Below, one piece after another: positions 43,724-54,740 of a stretch of DNA of 64,000 bases (position 1 is the first letter of the stretch; every line of letters starts with the position of its first letter). A program made the position numbers and the translations under genes. A model generated the notes under the pieces. That model was not told the DNA's origin and made no database searches. It worked only from the letters and a program-made list of their open reading frames with translations. Origin of the DNA: Turritopsis dohrnii (lineage: Eukaryota > Cnidaria > Hydrozoa > Anthoathecata > Oceaniidae); NCBI GenBank assembly GCA_027922465.2, contig BQMF02000117.1, positions 186,001-250,000 on the forward strand, written 5' to 3'.

Positions 43724-46700
43724 CTATAAGTCTTTTAAAGTCAGCCGGAGTTTCACAGCCTCATGATCTGAAAAGAAAATAGATTTAATTACTGATGTTA
43801 CAGTGTAGTTCTTGATAAAGCTCTTCTTTATGTAACAATGATCTAGCAATGATCCGTCAAGATGTGTTGGTTCATAGATAACCATTTCGTAGTTTTGAAG
43901 TACATCTATAAGAATATCATTAGATTTGAAATAATCAATGTTAAAATCACCAAGCAGAATGTCAATATCATTACAATTAATAAAATCATGCAACTTGTCG
44001 AAAAACAATTGTGTTGGTTTACCATGACTTCGGTACAGTACTCCTATGCGAATCAGCTCATTACAAAAAGAGTCTTTGTTTATATAGAAAAATGAAAATC
44101 CTGGTTCTAAAGATCCACCGTCATTATACTCCATTACTTTAACACCAATGGCTATACTTTCATATTTGTTGTCAGCATTGTTAAAAGTAAAGTCTTCAAA
44201 AGCGGCTAATGTATCACATATCCCTGAAACATCATCATGTGGGAGTAACTGGGTCTCTGTCAGACAAATTATATCACTTTCCATCAGTTCCTTTACACAA
44301 GCTAGGTCAGGTGCATGTAAAGATAACGATCTTACATTTAACAAACTGATGGTTAAGGAATTTGCAGATAAAGGCTCCATTGATTCAGGAGGAGGTAACA
44401 TACAACTTTGGCGCATCCGCTCATATTCAGTGAATGCTCTCTTGTCAGCTTTGATGGCTTTTCTATTAAACATTCCAGTTAAGTGCAAACCACTGAGTGT
44501 TCTAACACGACTCATAGCAACATACATTTGACCAGCATTGAATTGCCTCTGCTTCTGTAACTGAAAACTAATAACTGCTTCTGACACACTTAAACTTTGA
44601 ACCTTGTGAATGCTTGTTCCCCAAGAAAGGACTAAAGGGAACTGTGTTCTTTTAATCACTGGTGAGGAGAGCTTTCTTTTGTGAATATGAATTTCAGTTT
44701 CAGTTCGGTCTATTGGAACATAGTTGTGTGTCCTAGCAAATTGATCAGAAGCCATTTTCATTAACCCAGCATCCTCATCCATGAATTTTACATAAACTTT
44801 AATGACTTTATTGCGGTTGCATTTGATAGATTTTACAACACCAATTTGTCCATTTATAAGTTTATCAGCTATGTCTATATTAGAGGTAAGCATAACTTTT
44901 GCCCCAACTTTAAGAACAAGCTTTGTTGGAAGACCACCAGTGTCTGTGTGCTTACGATTTATTGCATCAGTGATTAATCTGTCCGGTACATCTTTTGGCA
45001 AATCATCAATCGCATTGATCACAAATTCTTGACCGTTCAAACTTTCAAGTTTTTTTTGGTTGTAGGCGGTAGCTGGAGCATTTTCAGCAAATAAATGAAT
45101 TGCCTCACTAGGATAATCCGGGGAGGAATCCAAAATGAAGCGAGATTGAAGAAGATTTTCATCCTCAGGAGATAGATTCGCAGTGCGGATATTGTTAAGG
45201 AGGTCAATGAATACATTGTCACCTTGCTGTCGCATTACTTCAGTTAGCTCAGCAATCTTAAAGTTATTCCAAAGTTGTAGTAAACTTTCAACAAATCCAC
45301 TAGACATATAAACAGGCTTTCCCATTACTGGAGGTAGCTGAAAAAAATCACCAGATGCAATGATAGTTCTACCAGCAAATGGGACATGAGTACTAACGCC
45401 AAATATCTCACATAACCGTAAATGTACATTCTTGAACAGTTCTTCCGAAACCATTGATATTTCATCAATAATTAACACAGTCACTTCTGAAAGCTTGTTT
45501 CGCAGTGATGATCTCATTTTATCACTAAGTGGAGCATAACCTTTACCATGCATTCCCAATCCCGAGTGTATTGTAGTACCACCTATGTTGACAGCAGCTA
45601 CACCAGTCGGCGCCAACAATAACACTCTCGGTTTTTCGGGGTTAGTAGCTTTACGAAGTAATTCTTTAGAAATGGCATGATAAACTGTTTTCAACAGATG
45701 TGATTTACCACAGCCGCCTTGGCCAGTTAAGAAAATGTACAAAGGATCAACAACTTTTAACACAGCACAATTTCTGAATTTGATCAAATTTTTTGCCCAC
45801 GTTAAGATGGTGTCAAAGATTTCCCGTTGTTTATTGTTAAGAGAACGTATCTTTGTGTTGATTTCATTGTCATTTAGTACATATTGTCTTTCTGGAACAA
45901 TTCCTGACGTAGCAGTTGGATTTTCATCCTCAAGTTCATCGTCAGAGATGCGATCATTCAACAAATCTTGAATTTCCTCATTTTCTTGCTGTGCGAAAGG
46001 ATCAAAACTAGTTTCAAGATCAGCTCGGTAGTTTCGAAAGGCTTCATCAACAAGTTCCCCATGTGGCTCAATCTTTGCTTTATTGATGTTAACTACATCA
46101 AAAACACCAGGCTGTGAAAGTTTTTCCAAATAAGTGTCACATAGCAATTCCTTTTCAACCCGGAAAGGAAAATACATAAACAACAAATGATGAGCGTATT
46201 GTTCAGGAAATCGATGTCTGTTAGGTACATGATATCTCAAGACAGCACGAGTTTTCCTGCACTTCATTTTACTTTTGCTGCTCATTAATGGAATGACAGG
46301 CGGATAAGGACTGTTGAAACTTTCCTCTTCCATTACCTCGTCACTCAGAACAACAGGTTGATTATCATTGTCATTTGAGTCGTTTGGCTTGGATTCCAGA
46401 AAGTAGTATGCTAAAAATTCGGCAAAGCACATGTTATCAACCATTGCAAACTTTCCACCTTTAAATAAGTTATCTGGTCTGTCAAGGTAACGATCAAGCA
46501 TATTTGTCTTGAAAATATCATTGCTATCCTCAGGCAATTCCTCCAATTCTTCTCGAGACTTGCAAATTCGAAATCTATTTTCTGGCAGATTGCTATTAGC
46601 GAAAATTACTTTCGGAAATGTCTTGCGCAGCCACAACTCTGGCATCACATGATACACTGCTTCCTGCACAGAGCATTCTCTTCTGGAAGAGTATGCCTTA

Positions 46701-49700
46701 GCAATCGATAACATTTGATCAAATTTATTTAGGTTTTGTGATTTTGATTCCTCTAAAGCTTGCTTCATTGCCTTGGAGCACTCATCCTCTGATTTGGAAA
46801 GATATTTGCACATGTATGTAATGGCTTTGTAATGGTTGAAGACAGGTTGAATGTCCATGTTAGCTTCCCAAGCTGATAATCCTTCCATAAAGTAGTTGTT
46901 CACAAAGCAAGAACTAGGTGGCCGGCGTAAGTGAATTTCATAGTCGGCATCCTTTGAAATTGATAATGCACTATAATATTGTTCTTCTGTCAAGTCTATT
47001 TTATCCAAAATCTCAGCAATTGTTCCGGGATTCTCATAGTCATCTCTTAATGGATCCATTACATTGTGCTTTTTTGGTTGCAGAAACTCATCAATATATT
47101 CTTTAACTTTATCTAACACAATTTTTCTATCTTCCAGAACACTTTCTTTCTCGTTAGCATCCATATCTGCTGGTAACGGACTGGAAATAATAGTGTGGTC
47201 TGTAAAGAAATGACCAAAGTTGAATCGACAAGAGCTGTTTTTATATTTCCGACAAGTTTTAGAATGATTATGAACTTGATATGTCTTTACCAATTCAAAC
47301 AATTCAGGTTCAAGTATAGGATCCGGTAAATCTGCTCGAACAACTTCATCAACAAACGTTATGTATTCATCCTTGGTGTTTTCTCTCAAAACAGGGGGAT
47401 CTTTGATCCACAAGAAAATATGTACATGTGGGCTTCCTCTTACTTGAAATTCAACGCGAATAACGTAGTAGTTAAGTTTTCCCAAAGAACCAGCTGTAAC
47501 AATTTCCTTAAAGAATGTTTCGACACGATATTGAAAATGTCGAGCCAAGAAAACTGGGTTCATGTTCAAAATTCGGCATTTATCTTCATAACTCATGTTG
47601 CGGATTTCATCTTCCTGAAGATTCATTTGATAGATTTTGGATAATATTGCAGGTAACTCTGGCCAACGTAAATCTGCACATGATAGAGTCATAAAAAAAG
47701 TAGGAATACCAAGCTGTTTTACCATTGCTAGAACTTCCAACAGGAATCGCTTCCAATAAGCTGGAGTCCCCTTTATCTGATTCATAAAGTTAAATGCTTC
47801 ATCATTCGCAATGAAACTTCTGACAGTTTCTTGAAAGTTTTGAGACAACATACCAGCCGTAACATTACCACTAGAAAGTTTTTTCATGGCAACATTGATT
47901 TTACTGTGAAGATTTGTAGACTGGACAACATAATTGGCAAAAAATATGTAATCTGCATCAGATGAAAACTTTTGGCTGTAATTTAATAAGCGTTGATTGA
48001 AATATTTAACTGGACTAATTGGAACAGTTCGTTCAACATTATATCCAAATTTGCCATAAGGAAACAAATGTGGAAATGCCATTTCCTCACAATATTCATC
48101 AGCATATATAGGGATGGCTGTACATCCTTCACCAGGGGCAATGGTAACCATATCATCATTTACATCAATAGGTATTTTAGGTGTCATGACGGTTTCGTTT
48201 GAAGCTGCTCGGTGCTCATCTAATGGGTTGTCATAGGGTTCATTATCATTTCCATCAGCTTCACTTAATTCATTAACTTCACTTACTTCATCCACATCAG
48301 CATCATCAAAATTATACATGTCGTTAGAAATATTAGTCATATCAACTATTACATTACTATATAAATGATTATTATGTTTCAAAAAGTCTAAAGCTTGCAC
48401 AAGTATATCAGGTCTAACAGGTTCAAAGTAAACATGTCCATGATACATCAATTTCCGTTTTAGTTTCAGCAATAATAAGCCATTACTATCAGCAGGCCTT
48501 GGCAAAACATTGGTTACACTTTCAGTATCTATTGGTACGTTACAAATTGCTCCTTTTACTTTGGGAAAATTTCCTTTTGGCATTATTACAACTTTCTTGA
48601 ATAGAATTCGTTTTGAAATGAGAACTTTTTCCAAACGATTGATGTCAACTAGATGCTGCGGTAAATCATAAATTTCCAGTTTGTTCCAAACACCTTGGGT
48701 TGGTATTTTTTTCGCCAACAGCTTCCGGTGACAAGTAATACAAATATATGCCATACCATCAAAACTTAAAACAATTGAAAAATTAAAATCGCCAGTTTCA
48801 ATATTATATTTACTTTCATCAAAAGAGACAACAGATCGCTTATACAAACAACGATTACATGAAACACAAATATAGTAGGGTCCTTCATTAATCATTTGTT
48901 TGAATGATTTAATACGTTTTTCGGCTGTTGTAAATAAATTCCTTTTAGCAGCAACATGTTTCTCCCTTTTACTTCTTAACATTTCTTTATGCTCAGGAGT
49001 GTCCTTTTTCTCAAGATACTTATGATGCATTTTTGACAATAAGTCTTTATGCTGTGGACTACCTTTCATGGATGTATATTTTTCTTTAGACAATTCTTTT
49101 ACTACTTTCTTATTTTCTTGATACGATTTCCGTTTCACTTCCATTTTTTTCTTGTGTTGTTCTGTACCAATACTTAGCCAGTATTTTTCACGGAGAGATG
49201 CTTGCTTTTCAATATGTTGAGGGGTATCCTTGTTTTCCAAATATTTCTGATGACAAATGTTTTTATTTTCCAAGTATTTTTGACGTAATGTGTCTTTATT
49301 TGACAAATATCTTTGGTGAAAACTTTCTAACTTTTTCAAATGTTCATCAGAGCCTTTTTTGAGTGAATAATCATGACGCATTTTTAGAAGGTGATCTTTT
49401 CCTTTAACTGTATCTTTACTTTTAGTGGTATTCTGTTCATCACGCCAACGCTTTAAGAGGACTTCATGATTTTCAGGCTGAAGCTCTTTCGACAACTCTA
49501 GTTTTCGCTTCTTAGCTGCACCACTTTTCGATATTTTGTTTCTTGATTCTATCAATTCAACCATCAGGAATTGGATTTGACATAACACTGTATTGCGGTC
49601 AATCAAGTAAACTTCTGTGAGGTACCTTTGAAGTTGCATTATGCTTGAAAATTTCAACAAAGTTGCAGATCCATCTTCAACAGAAACACCTGTATCATTC

Positions 49701-50611
49701 CGACTGTGTGAGTCAAACACATAAAATGCCCTTTTGTCCCAAGCAATACCAAAAGTCATTTGATTTACAAAGAAAATCATACCATTACTTTTTCCAGAAA
49801 GACGATTGAATGATGCTTGTAAAAAATTGTAGTTACTTCTATCTATTTCAGCAGTTACATTTTCCACATATGATATGACAAATTGATTCTGTTCAATTTC
49901 CAATTGATGTGGTAGATCATCTACTGACAAATACCGGAACAAATTCAAATTTTGAAATAACTCATTACCTTTAATCATGACGTAATCAAGGTCGGTGGTT
50001 TTCCAAAAACACATGCTCTTAAATTTTGACCAGCATAATCCAACCAAAGAATTACAGGTACATTGCATACCAGAACTTGCACCAAACATTGAGTTTCCCT
50101 GATGAAATGATGCTTTTACTAACTTGGCAATCTTGTATGTGGGTCCAGGATTACTTTCCACATCGCCATCAATAAGAAGTTGAAGAACTTTTAAAAAACT
50201 AAGATCTATTATCATTAGGCAAAGAAAGACATAAGCAAGGAAATGCTGGGAAACTATATCACAGAACAACAACAGTGTCAAATAAAAATTTGTGTAACCA
50301 AACCTCCCTCCTCTCTGAATACGAGTATAGAAGCAGCCACAAGAAGCTCGCCACTGCTCAATATTAACCATCTTGAAAATAGAGTTAACCTTGCAAATAC
50401 AGCCTTTAAAAGTTTCAAATACAATAATGTACCTGCTACAATAAATATTTATCACCAACAAGTTGAATCCGATTTTCGAACAAATCTGTACGCTTTGAAT
50501 TCGCAGCGAAGTTACAAAACATCCAGCACGCTTGAGAGACTCATGAAGAGAGGCCATTTTGCGAACGGCGTGCAAATATAAAGTCACATGGTATGGCGAA
50601 AATCCAGCCAA
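43724..50611 (-). CDS. Helentron polyprotein: 2A, protease-like, HUH Rep, PIF1 helicase, endonuclease
   Basis: Uninterrupted 2,295-codon ORF. Residues 105-157 form a hydrophobic stretch ending in a 2A motif (DGDVESNPGP). Residues 158-345 look like a papain-fold/herpesvirus-tegument-type cysteine protease with HQGN (170), QCTCNS (183) and FDSHSRN (299). Residues 385-610 hold Lys/Tyr-rich repeats (QKYLENK-like), then CVSCNRC. The Helitron-like N and Rep region (about 850-1270) has HVH near 1057 and YMCKYLSK near 1262. The PIF1-type helicase (about 1600-2060) has GQGGCGKS (1629), LIIDEISM, GDFFQLPPV and YVAMSRVRT. The C-terminal APE-like endonuclease (2080-2295) has LTETQL, LLGDFNID and SDHEA. 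All key motifs look intact, so it may be active. The start could be Met1, Met19 or Met81; the first 20 or so codons overlap the conserved 5' terminus. Confidence 0.93.
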   Translation of the reverse strand: MAGFSPYHVTLYLHAVRKMASLHESLKRAGCFVTSLRIQSVQICSKIGFNLLVINIYCSRYIIVFETFKGCICKVNSIFKMVNIEQWRASCGCFYTRIQRGGRFGYTNFYLTLLLFCDIVSQHFLAYVFLCLMIIDLSFLKVLQLLIDGDVESNPGPTYKIAKLVKASFHQGNSMFGASSGMQCTCNSLVGLCWSKFKSMCFWKTTDLDYVMIKGNELFQNLNLFRYLSVDDLPHQLEIEQNQFVISYVENVTAEIDRSNYNFLQASFNRLSGKSNGMIFFVNQMTFGIAWDKRAFYVFDSHSRNDTGVSVEDGSATLLKFSSIMQLQRYLTEVYLIDRNTVLCQIQFLMVELIESRNKISKSGAAKKRKLELSKELQPENHEVLLKRWRDEQNTTKSKDTVKGKDHLLKMRHDYSLKKGSDEHLKKLESFHQRYLSNKDTLRQKYLENKNICHQKYLENKDTPQHIEKQASLREKYWLSIGTEQHKKKMEVKRKSYQENKKVVKELSKEKYTSMKGSPQHKDLLSKMHHKYLEKKDTPEHKEMLRSKREKHVAAKRNLFTTAEKRIKSFKQMINEGPYYICVSCNRCLYKRSVVSFDESKYNIETGDFNFSIVLSFDGMAYICITCHRKLLAKKIPTQGVWNKLEIYDLPQHLVDINRLEKVLISKRILFKKVVIMPKGNFPKVKGAICNVPIDTESVTNVLPRPADSNGLLLLKLKRKLMYHGHVYFEPVRPDILVQALDFLKHNNHLYSNVIVDMTNISNDMYNFDDADVDEVSEVNELSEADGNDNEPYDNPLDEHRAASNETVMTPKIPIDVNDDMVTIAPGEGCTAIPIYADEYCEEMAFPHLFPYGKFGYNVERTVPISPVKYFNQRLLNYSQKFSSDADYIFFANYVVQSTNLHSKINVAMKKLSSGNVTAGMLSQNFQETVRSFIANDEAFNFMNQIKGTPAYWKRFLLEVLAMVKQLGIPTFFMTLSCADLRWPELPAILSKIYQMNLQEDEIRNMSYEDKCRILNMNPVFLARHFQYRVETFFKEIVTAGSLGKLNYYVIRVEFQVRGSPHVHIFLWIKDPPVLRENTKDEYITFVDEVVRADLPDPILEPELFELVKTYQVHNHSKTCRKYKNSSCRFNFGHFFTDHTIISSPLPADMDANEKESVLEDRKIVLDKVKEYIDEFLQPKKHNVMDPLRDDYENPGTIAEILDKIDLTEEQYYSALSISKDADYEIHLRRPPSSCFVNNYFMEGLSAWEANMDIQPVFNHYKAITYMCKYLSKSEDECSKAMKQALEESKSQNLNKFDQMLSIAKAYSSRRECSVQEAVYHVMPELWLRKTFPKVIFANSNLPENRFRICKSREELEELPEDSNDIFKTNMLDRYLDRPDNLFKGGKFAMVDNMCFAEFLAYYFLESKPNDSNDNDNQPVVLSDEVMEEESFNSPYPPVIPLMSSKSKMKCRKTRAVLRYHVPNRHRFPEQYAHHLLFMYFPFRVEKELLCDTYLEKLSQPGVFDVVNINKAKIEPHGELVDEAFRNYRADLETSFDPFAQQENEEIQDLLNDRISDDELEDENPTATSGIVPERQYVLNDNEINTKIRSLNNKQREIFDTILTWAKNLIKFRNCAVLKVVDPLYIFLTGQGGCGKSHLLKTVYHAISKELLRKATNPEKPRVLLLAPTGVAAVNIGGTTIHSGLGMHGKGYAPLSDKMRSSLRNKLSEVTVLIIDEISMVSEELFKNVHLRLCEIFGVSTHVPFAGRTIIASGDFFQLPPVMGKPVYMSSGFVESLLQLWNNFKIAELTEVMRQQGDNVFIDLLNNIRTANLSPEDENLLQSRFILDSSPDYPSEAIHLFAENAPATAYNQKKLESLNGQEFVINAIDDLPKDVPDRLITDAINRKHTDTGGLPTKLVLKVGAKVMLTSNIDIADKLINGQIGVVKSIKCNRNKVIKVYVKFMDEDAGLMKMASDQFARTHNYVPIDRTETEIHIHKRKLSSPVIKRTQFPLVLSWGTSIHKVQSLSVSEAVISFQLQKQRQFNAGQMYVAMSRVRTLSGLHLTGMFNRKAIKADKRAFTEYERMRQSCMLPPPESMEPLSANSLTISLLNVRSLSLHAPDLACVKELMESDIICLTETQLLPHDDVSGICDTLAAFEDFTFNNADNKYESIAIGVKVMEYNDGGSLEPGFSFFYINKDSFCNELIRIGVLYRSHGKPTQLFFDKLHDFINCNDIDILLGDFNIDYFKSNDILIDVLQNYEMVIYEPTHLDGSLLDHCYIKKSFIKNYTVTSVIKSIFFSDHEAVKLRLTLKDL
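50141..50179 (-). other. 2A ribosome-skipping motif
   Basis: Codes LLIDGDVESNPGP, residues 145-157 of the Helentron ORF. It matches the D-V/I-E-x-N-P-G-P consensus plus the favoured upstream LL and Gly. Skipping would release an N-terminal peptide of up to 156 residues and start the main protein at Pro157. 2A motifs are known in picornaviruses and some non-LTR retrotransposons. Confidence 0.93.
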
Positions 50612-50770
50612 TAAACTATCTCTGTTGAAGTTATGGTGGCTAAATTAACACCCTTTCGTGGTAGTCGGGCATTACTCACCAATGACGATGGAGACGGCAT
50701 TTTTATGAACCAATGAAATTTGAGAAACAAATATGCGTAGGTTTGGACAGTAAGATGAAAAAAAACGAAG

Positions 50771-52299
50771 ACAAGATGCCCTACCGGGCAGAAGGATTTC
50801 TGCAAGCTTTGCTGCTGAAAATGCCACAAAAATGCAACACTAGCACACTAGTCCTGCAAAACTAAGACAGTCACATCATTCAGCTCGAGAAGCATCAGCA
50901 TTAAATAAACAAAAATATTGATGCGACTGACAATGTTCGTCAAGAAAGTCAGCCTACCATAACATAAAAAAGGGGCTTTTCTTTATGCTATCACGGAGAT
51001 CATTTATGAAGATCTGTTTTTTTTTGTACGAATAAGCTGAATGATTGTTACTGGATATTTGCCACCCACCTACTCCAAAAAAGTGCATCGACACAATAGA
51101 TGAGTTTCTAAGTGACGTGATGTTTATAAACATTAGTGTTTTTTGCTCGATAATTGCTGTGAGTTTCAACATAAATGTTTAATAGATCAAGTCAATTTCC
51201 TACCAATATGCGCACGCATCTTGGTTGGCAATTAGATGCTCTCTGCACACTGTCGGTTAAACCGGTTCTCAGGAGTCGTTTTTAAGACAAAAAAAATTAT
51301 TAAAAATAATACTCATTAGCACTCGAAATCTATTTTTGTGAAGTTTATTAAATTTTTAGTTTAAACAGATCTTTAACTGGTAATTAACATCAGAAACTCA
51401 TCTATACGAAACTTTAATTTAACCACATTAAATATAACGAATCCTATAAAAAGATTGTGTATACTGGCGGTAACCAACATATCGTTTGGGCAGCACAAAC
51501 TAATATATAAAGTTTCTATATTGATCTCCTCAGAATGAAAAATATAAATATCACAATAATAATTACTTAGAAATTAAAGCTCATATCTAATCTAAAAGTT
51601 AAAAAAATACAACATACGTAGGGAGAAAAGAGATAAGCTGATATAGCCAGAATACATCCAAAAATTGCTACTAAATATAGTATAAATAGCTGTATAAAGT
51701 GCATTATGTTGGTGATGTTGGGGAGGAGCTGAAAGGAAGCTAAGCTGAGCTTTAAAAATCCAAAAGCTTCTAAAAATTGACTTCAAACATGCATACACAT
51801 ACAAAATACACGAAGGCCTTTCATATTTAAAAAGGCTTGGAGCAAAAATAAAACAAGAAATACCTTTTCTTTCACACACCATGTATTGACACTGTTTTCA
51901 TATTTTAAACTTCAAGAAAACTTCTTTCAAAAAACAGAATAACCACACTGTAATTTAATTTTGTGAACATGATAAGTTCCCAACAGTAATGCAATTCTTT
52001 ATATAAAATTATAAGCTGTATTAACTTCTTTTAAAGCCATATTTCCATCAAAGAAACTTTTAGCAAACTACACACGTTCTTTCGCTGCCATTTTAAAACG
52101 TTTTGTGGACGATCACATGGCATGGCGAAAATCAGCCAATAAACTATCGCTATTTAAGTGGAGGTGGCTAAATTAGCACCCTTTCGTAGAAATCGGGCAT
52201 TATGCACCAATGACAATTAAGACGGCTTTTTTATGAACCAATGAAATTTAAGAAACAAAAATGCGTAGGTTTGGACAGTAAGATGAAAAAAAAAAACAG
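50771..52299 (-). mobile_element. Array unit A3, interrupted
   Basis: Same as A1 but holds a 306-bp insertion at 51098-51403. Its left end abuts the 5' region of the autonomous element through the A-rich tract; its right end stops in an A-rich tract (AAGATGAAAAAAAAAAACAG). Confidence 0.83.
51098..51403. mobile_element. 306-bp inverted-repeat insertion in A3
   Basis: The ends AGATGAGTTTCT and AGAAACTCATCT interrupt a site intact in A1, A2, A4 and A5 (ACACAATACGAAAC). Comparison gives a 2-bp AT duplication. No coding frame; family not recognised. Confidence 0.9.
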
Positions 52300-53521
52300 A
52301 ACAAGATGCCCTACCGGGCAGAAGGATTTCTGCAAGCTTTGCTGCTGAAAATGCCACAAAAATGCAACACTAGCACACTAGTCCTGCAAAACTAAGACAG
52401 TCACATCATTCAGCTCGAGAAGCATCAGCATTAAATAAACAAAAATATTGATGCGACTGACAATGTTCATTAAGAAAGTCAGCCTACCATAACATAAAAA
52501 AGGGGCTTTTCTTTATGCTATCGCGGAGATCATTTATGAAGATCTGTTTTTTTGTACGAATAAGCTGAATGATTGTTACTGGATATTTGGCACCCACGTA
52601 CTCCAAAAAAGTGCATCGACACAATACGAAACTTTAATTTAACCACATTAAATATAACGAATCCTATAAAAAGATTGTGTATACTGGCGGTAACCAACAT
52701 ATTGTTTGGGCAGCACAAACTAATATATAAAGTTTCAATATTGATCTCCTCAGAATGAAAAATATAAATATCACAATATAATAATTACTTAGAAATTAAA
52801 GCTCATATCTAATCTAAAAGTTATAAAAAAAAACCTAATACGTAGGGAGAAAAGAGATAAGCTGATATAGCCAGAATACATCCAAAAATTGCTACTAAAT
52901 ATAGTATAAATAGCTGTATAAAGTGCATATGTTGGTGATGTTGGGGAGGAGCTGAAAGGAAGCTAAGCTGAGCTTTAAAAATCCAAAAGCTTCTAAAAAT
53001 TGACTTCAAACATGCATACACATACAAAATACACGAAGGTCTTTCATATTTAAAAAGGCTTGGAGCAAAAATAAAACAAGAAATACCTTTTCTTCCACAC
53101 ACCATGTATTGGCACTGTTTTCATATTTTAAACTTCAAGAAAACTTCTTTCAAAAAACAGAATAACCACACTGTAATTTAATTTTGTGAACATGATAAGT
53201 TCCCAACAGTAATGCAATTCTTTACATAAAATTATAAGCTGTATTAACTTCTTTTAAAGCCATATTTCCATCAAAGAAACTTTTAGCAAACTACACACGT
53301 TCTTTCGCTGCCATTTTTAAAACGTTTTGTGGACGATCACATGGCATGGCGAAAATCAGCCAATTAACTGTCGCTATTGAAGTTAAGGTGGCTATATTAG
53401 CACCCTTTCGTAGAAATTGGGCTTTATGCACCAATCACGATTGAGACGGCTTTTTTATGAACCAATGAAATTTGAGAAACAAATATGCGTAGGTTTGGAC
53501 AGTAGATGAAAAAAAACGAAG
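52300..53521 (-). mobile_element. Array unit A4
   Basis: A near-copy of A2, with the 3' hairpin at left and TAGGTTTGGACAGTAGATG then AAAAAAACGAAG at right, directly joined to the next unit's ACAAGATGCCC. Confidence 0.83.
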
Positions 53522-54740
53522 ACAAGATGCCCTACCGGGCAGAAGGATTTCTGCAAGCTTTGCTGCTGAAAATGCCACAAAAATGCAACACTAGCACACT
53601 AGTCCTGCAAAACTAAGACAGTCACATCATTCAGCTCGAGAAGCATCAGCATTAAATAAACAAAAGTATTGATGCGACTGACAATGTTCGTCAAGAAAGT
53701 CAGCCTACCATAACATAAAAAAGGGGCTTTTCTTTATGCTATCGCGGAGATCATTTATGAAGATCTGTTTTTTTGTACGAATAAGCTGAATGATTGTTAC
53801 TGGATATTTGCCACCCACGTACTCCAAAAAAGTGCATCGACACAATACGAAACTTTAATTTAACCACATTAAATATAACGAATCCTATAAAAAGATTGTG
53901 TATACTGGCGGTAACCAACATATCGTTTGGGCAGCACAAACTAATATATAAAGTTTCTATATTGATCTCCTCAGAATGAAAAATATAAATATCACAATAA
54001 TAATTACTTAGAAATTAAAGCTCATATCTAATCTAAAAGTTAAAAAAAATACAACATACGTAGGGAGAAAAGAGATAAGCTGATATAGCCAGAATACATC
54101 CAACAATTGCTACTAAATATAGTATAAATAGCTGTATAAAGTGCATATGTTGGTGATGTTGCGTTGGGGAGGAGCTGAAAGGAAGCTAAGCTGAGCTTTA
54201 AAAATCCAAAAGCTTCTAAAAATTGACTTCAAACATGCATACACATACAAAATACACGAAGGTCTTTCATATTTAAAAAGGCTTGGAGCAAAAATAAAAC
54301 AAGAAATACCTTTTCTTCCACACACCATGCATGTATTATTGACACTGTTTTCATATTTTAAACTTCAAGAAAACTTCTTTCAAAAAACAGAATAACCACA
54401 CTGTAATTTAATTTTGTGAACATGATAAGTTCCCAACAGTAATGCAATTCTTTATATAAAATTATAAGCTGTATTAACTTCTTTTAAAGCCATATTTCCA
54501 TCAAAGAAACTTTTAGCAAACTACACGTTCTTTCGCTGCCATTTTAAAACGTTTTGTGGACGATCACATGGCATGGCGAAAATCAGCCAATAAACTATCG
54601 CTATTTAAGTGGAGGTGGCTAAATTAGCACCCTTTCGTAGAAATCGGGCATTATGCACCAATGACAATTAAGACGGCTTTTTTATGAACCAATGAAATTT
54701 AAGAAACAAAAATGCGTAGGTTTGGACAGTAAGATGAAAA
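53522..54740 (-). mobile_element. Array unit A5
   Basis: A near-copy of A2 and A4. The right end stops in the A-rich tract and meets the B3 hairpin. Confidence 0.83.

Larger units (their letters stand above)
40459..50770 (-). mobile_element. Autonomous Helentron (Helitron2) rolling-circle transposon
   Basis: About 10.3 kb on the minus strand. The 3' end (left) has AAGATGCCCTGACGGGCAGA, a TGCCC/GGGCA hairpin, plus GGATTTCTGC, and shares about 130 bp with the A units. The 5' end (right, about 50567-50757) shares about 190 bp with them, including TAGGTTTGGACAGTAAGATG. It encodes Rep, helicase and endonuclease in one ORF, as Helentrons do. About 2.9 kb (40620-43512) between ORF and 3' end shows no domain. 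The extreme 5' terminus is displaced by the next unit. Confidence 0.88.
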
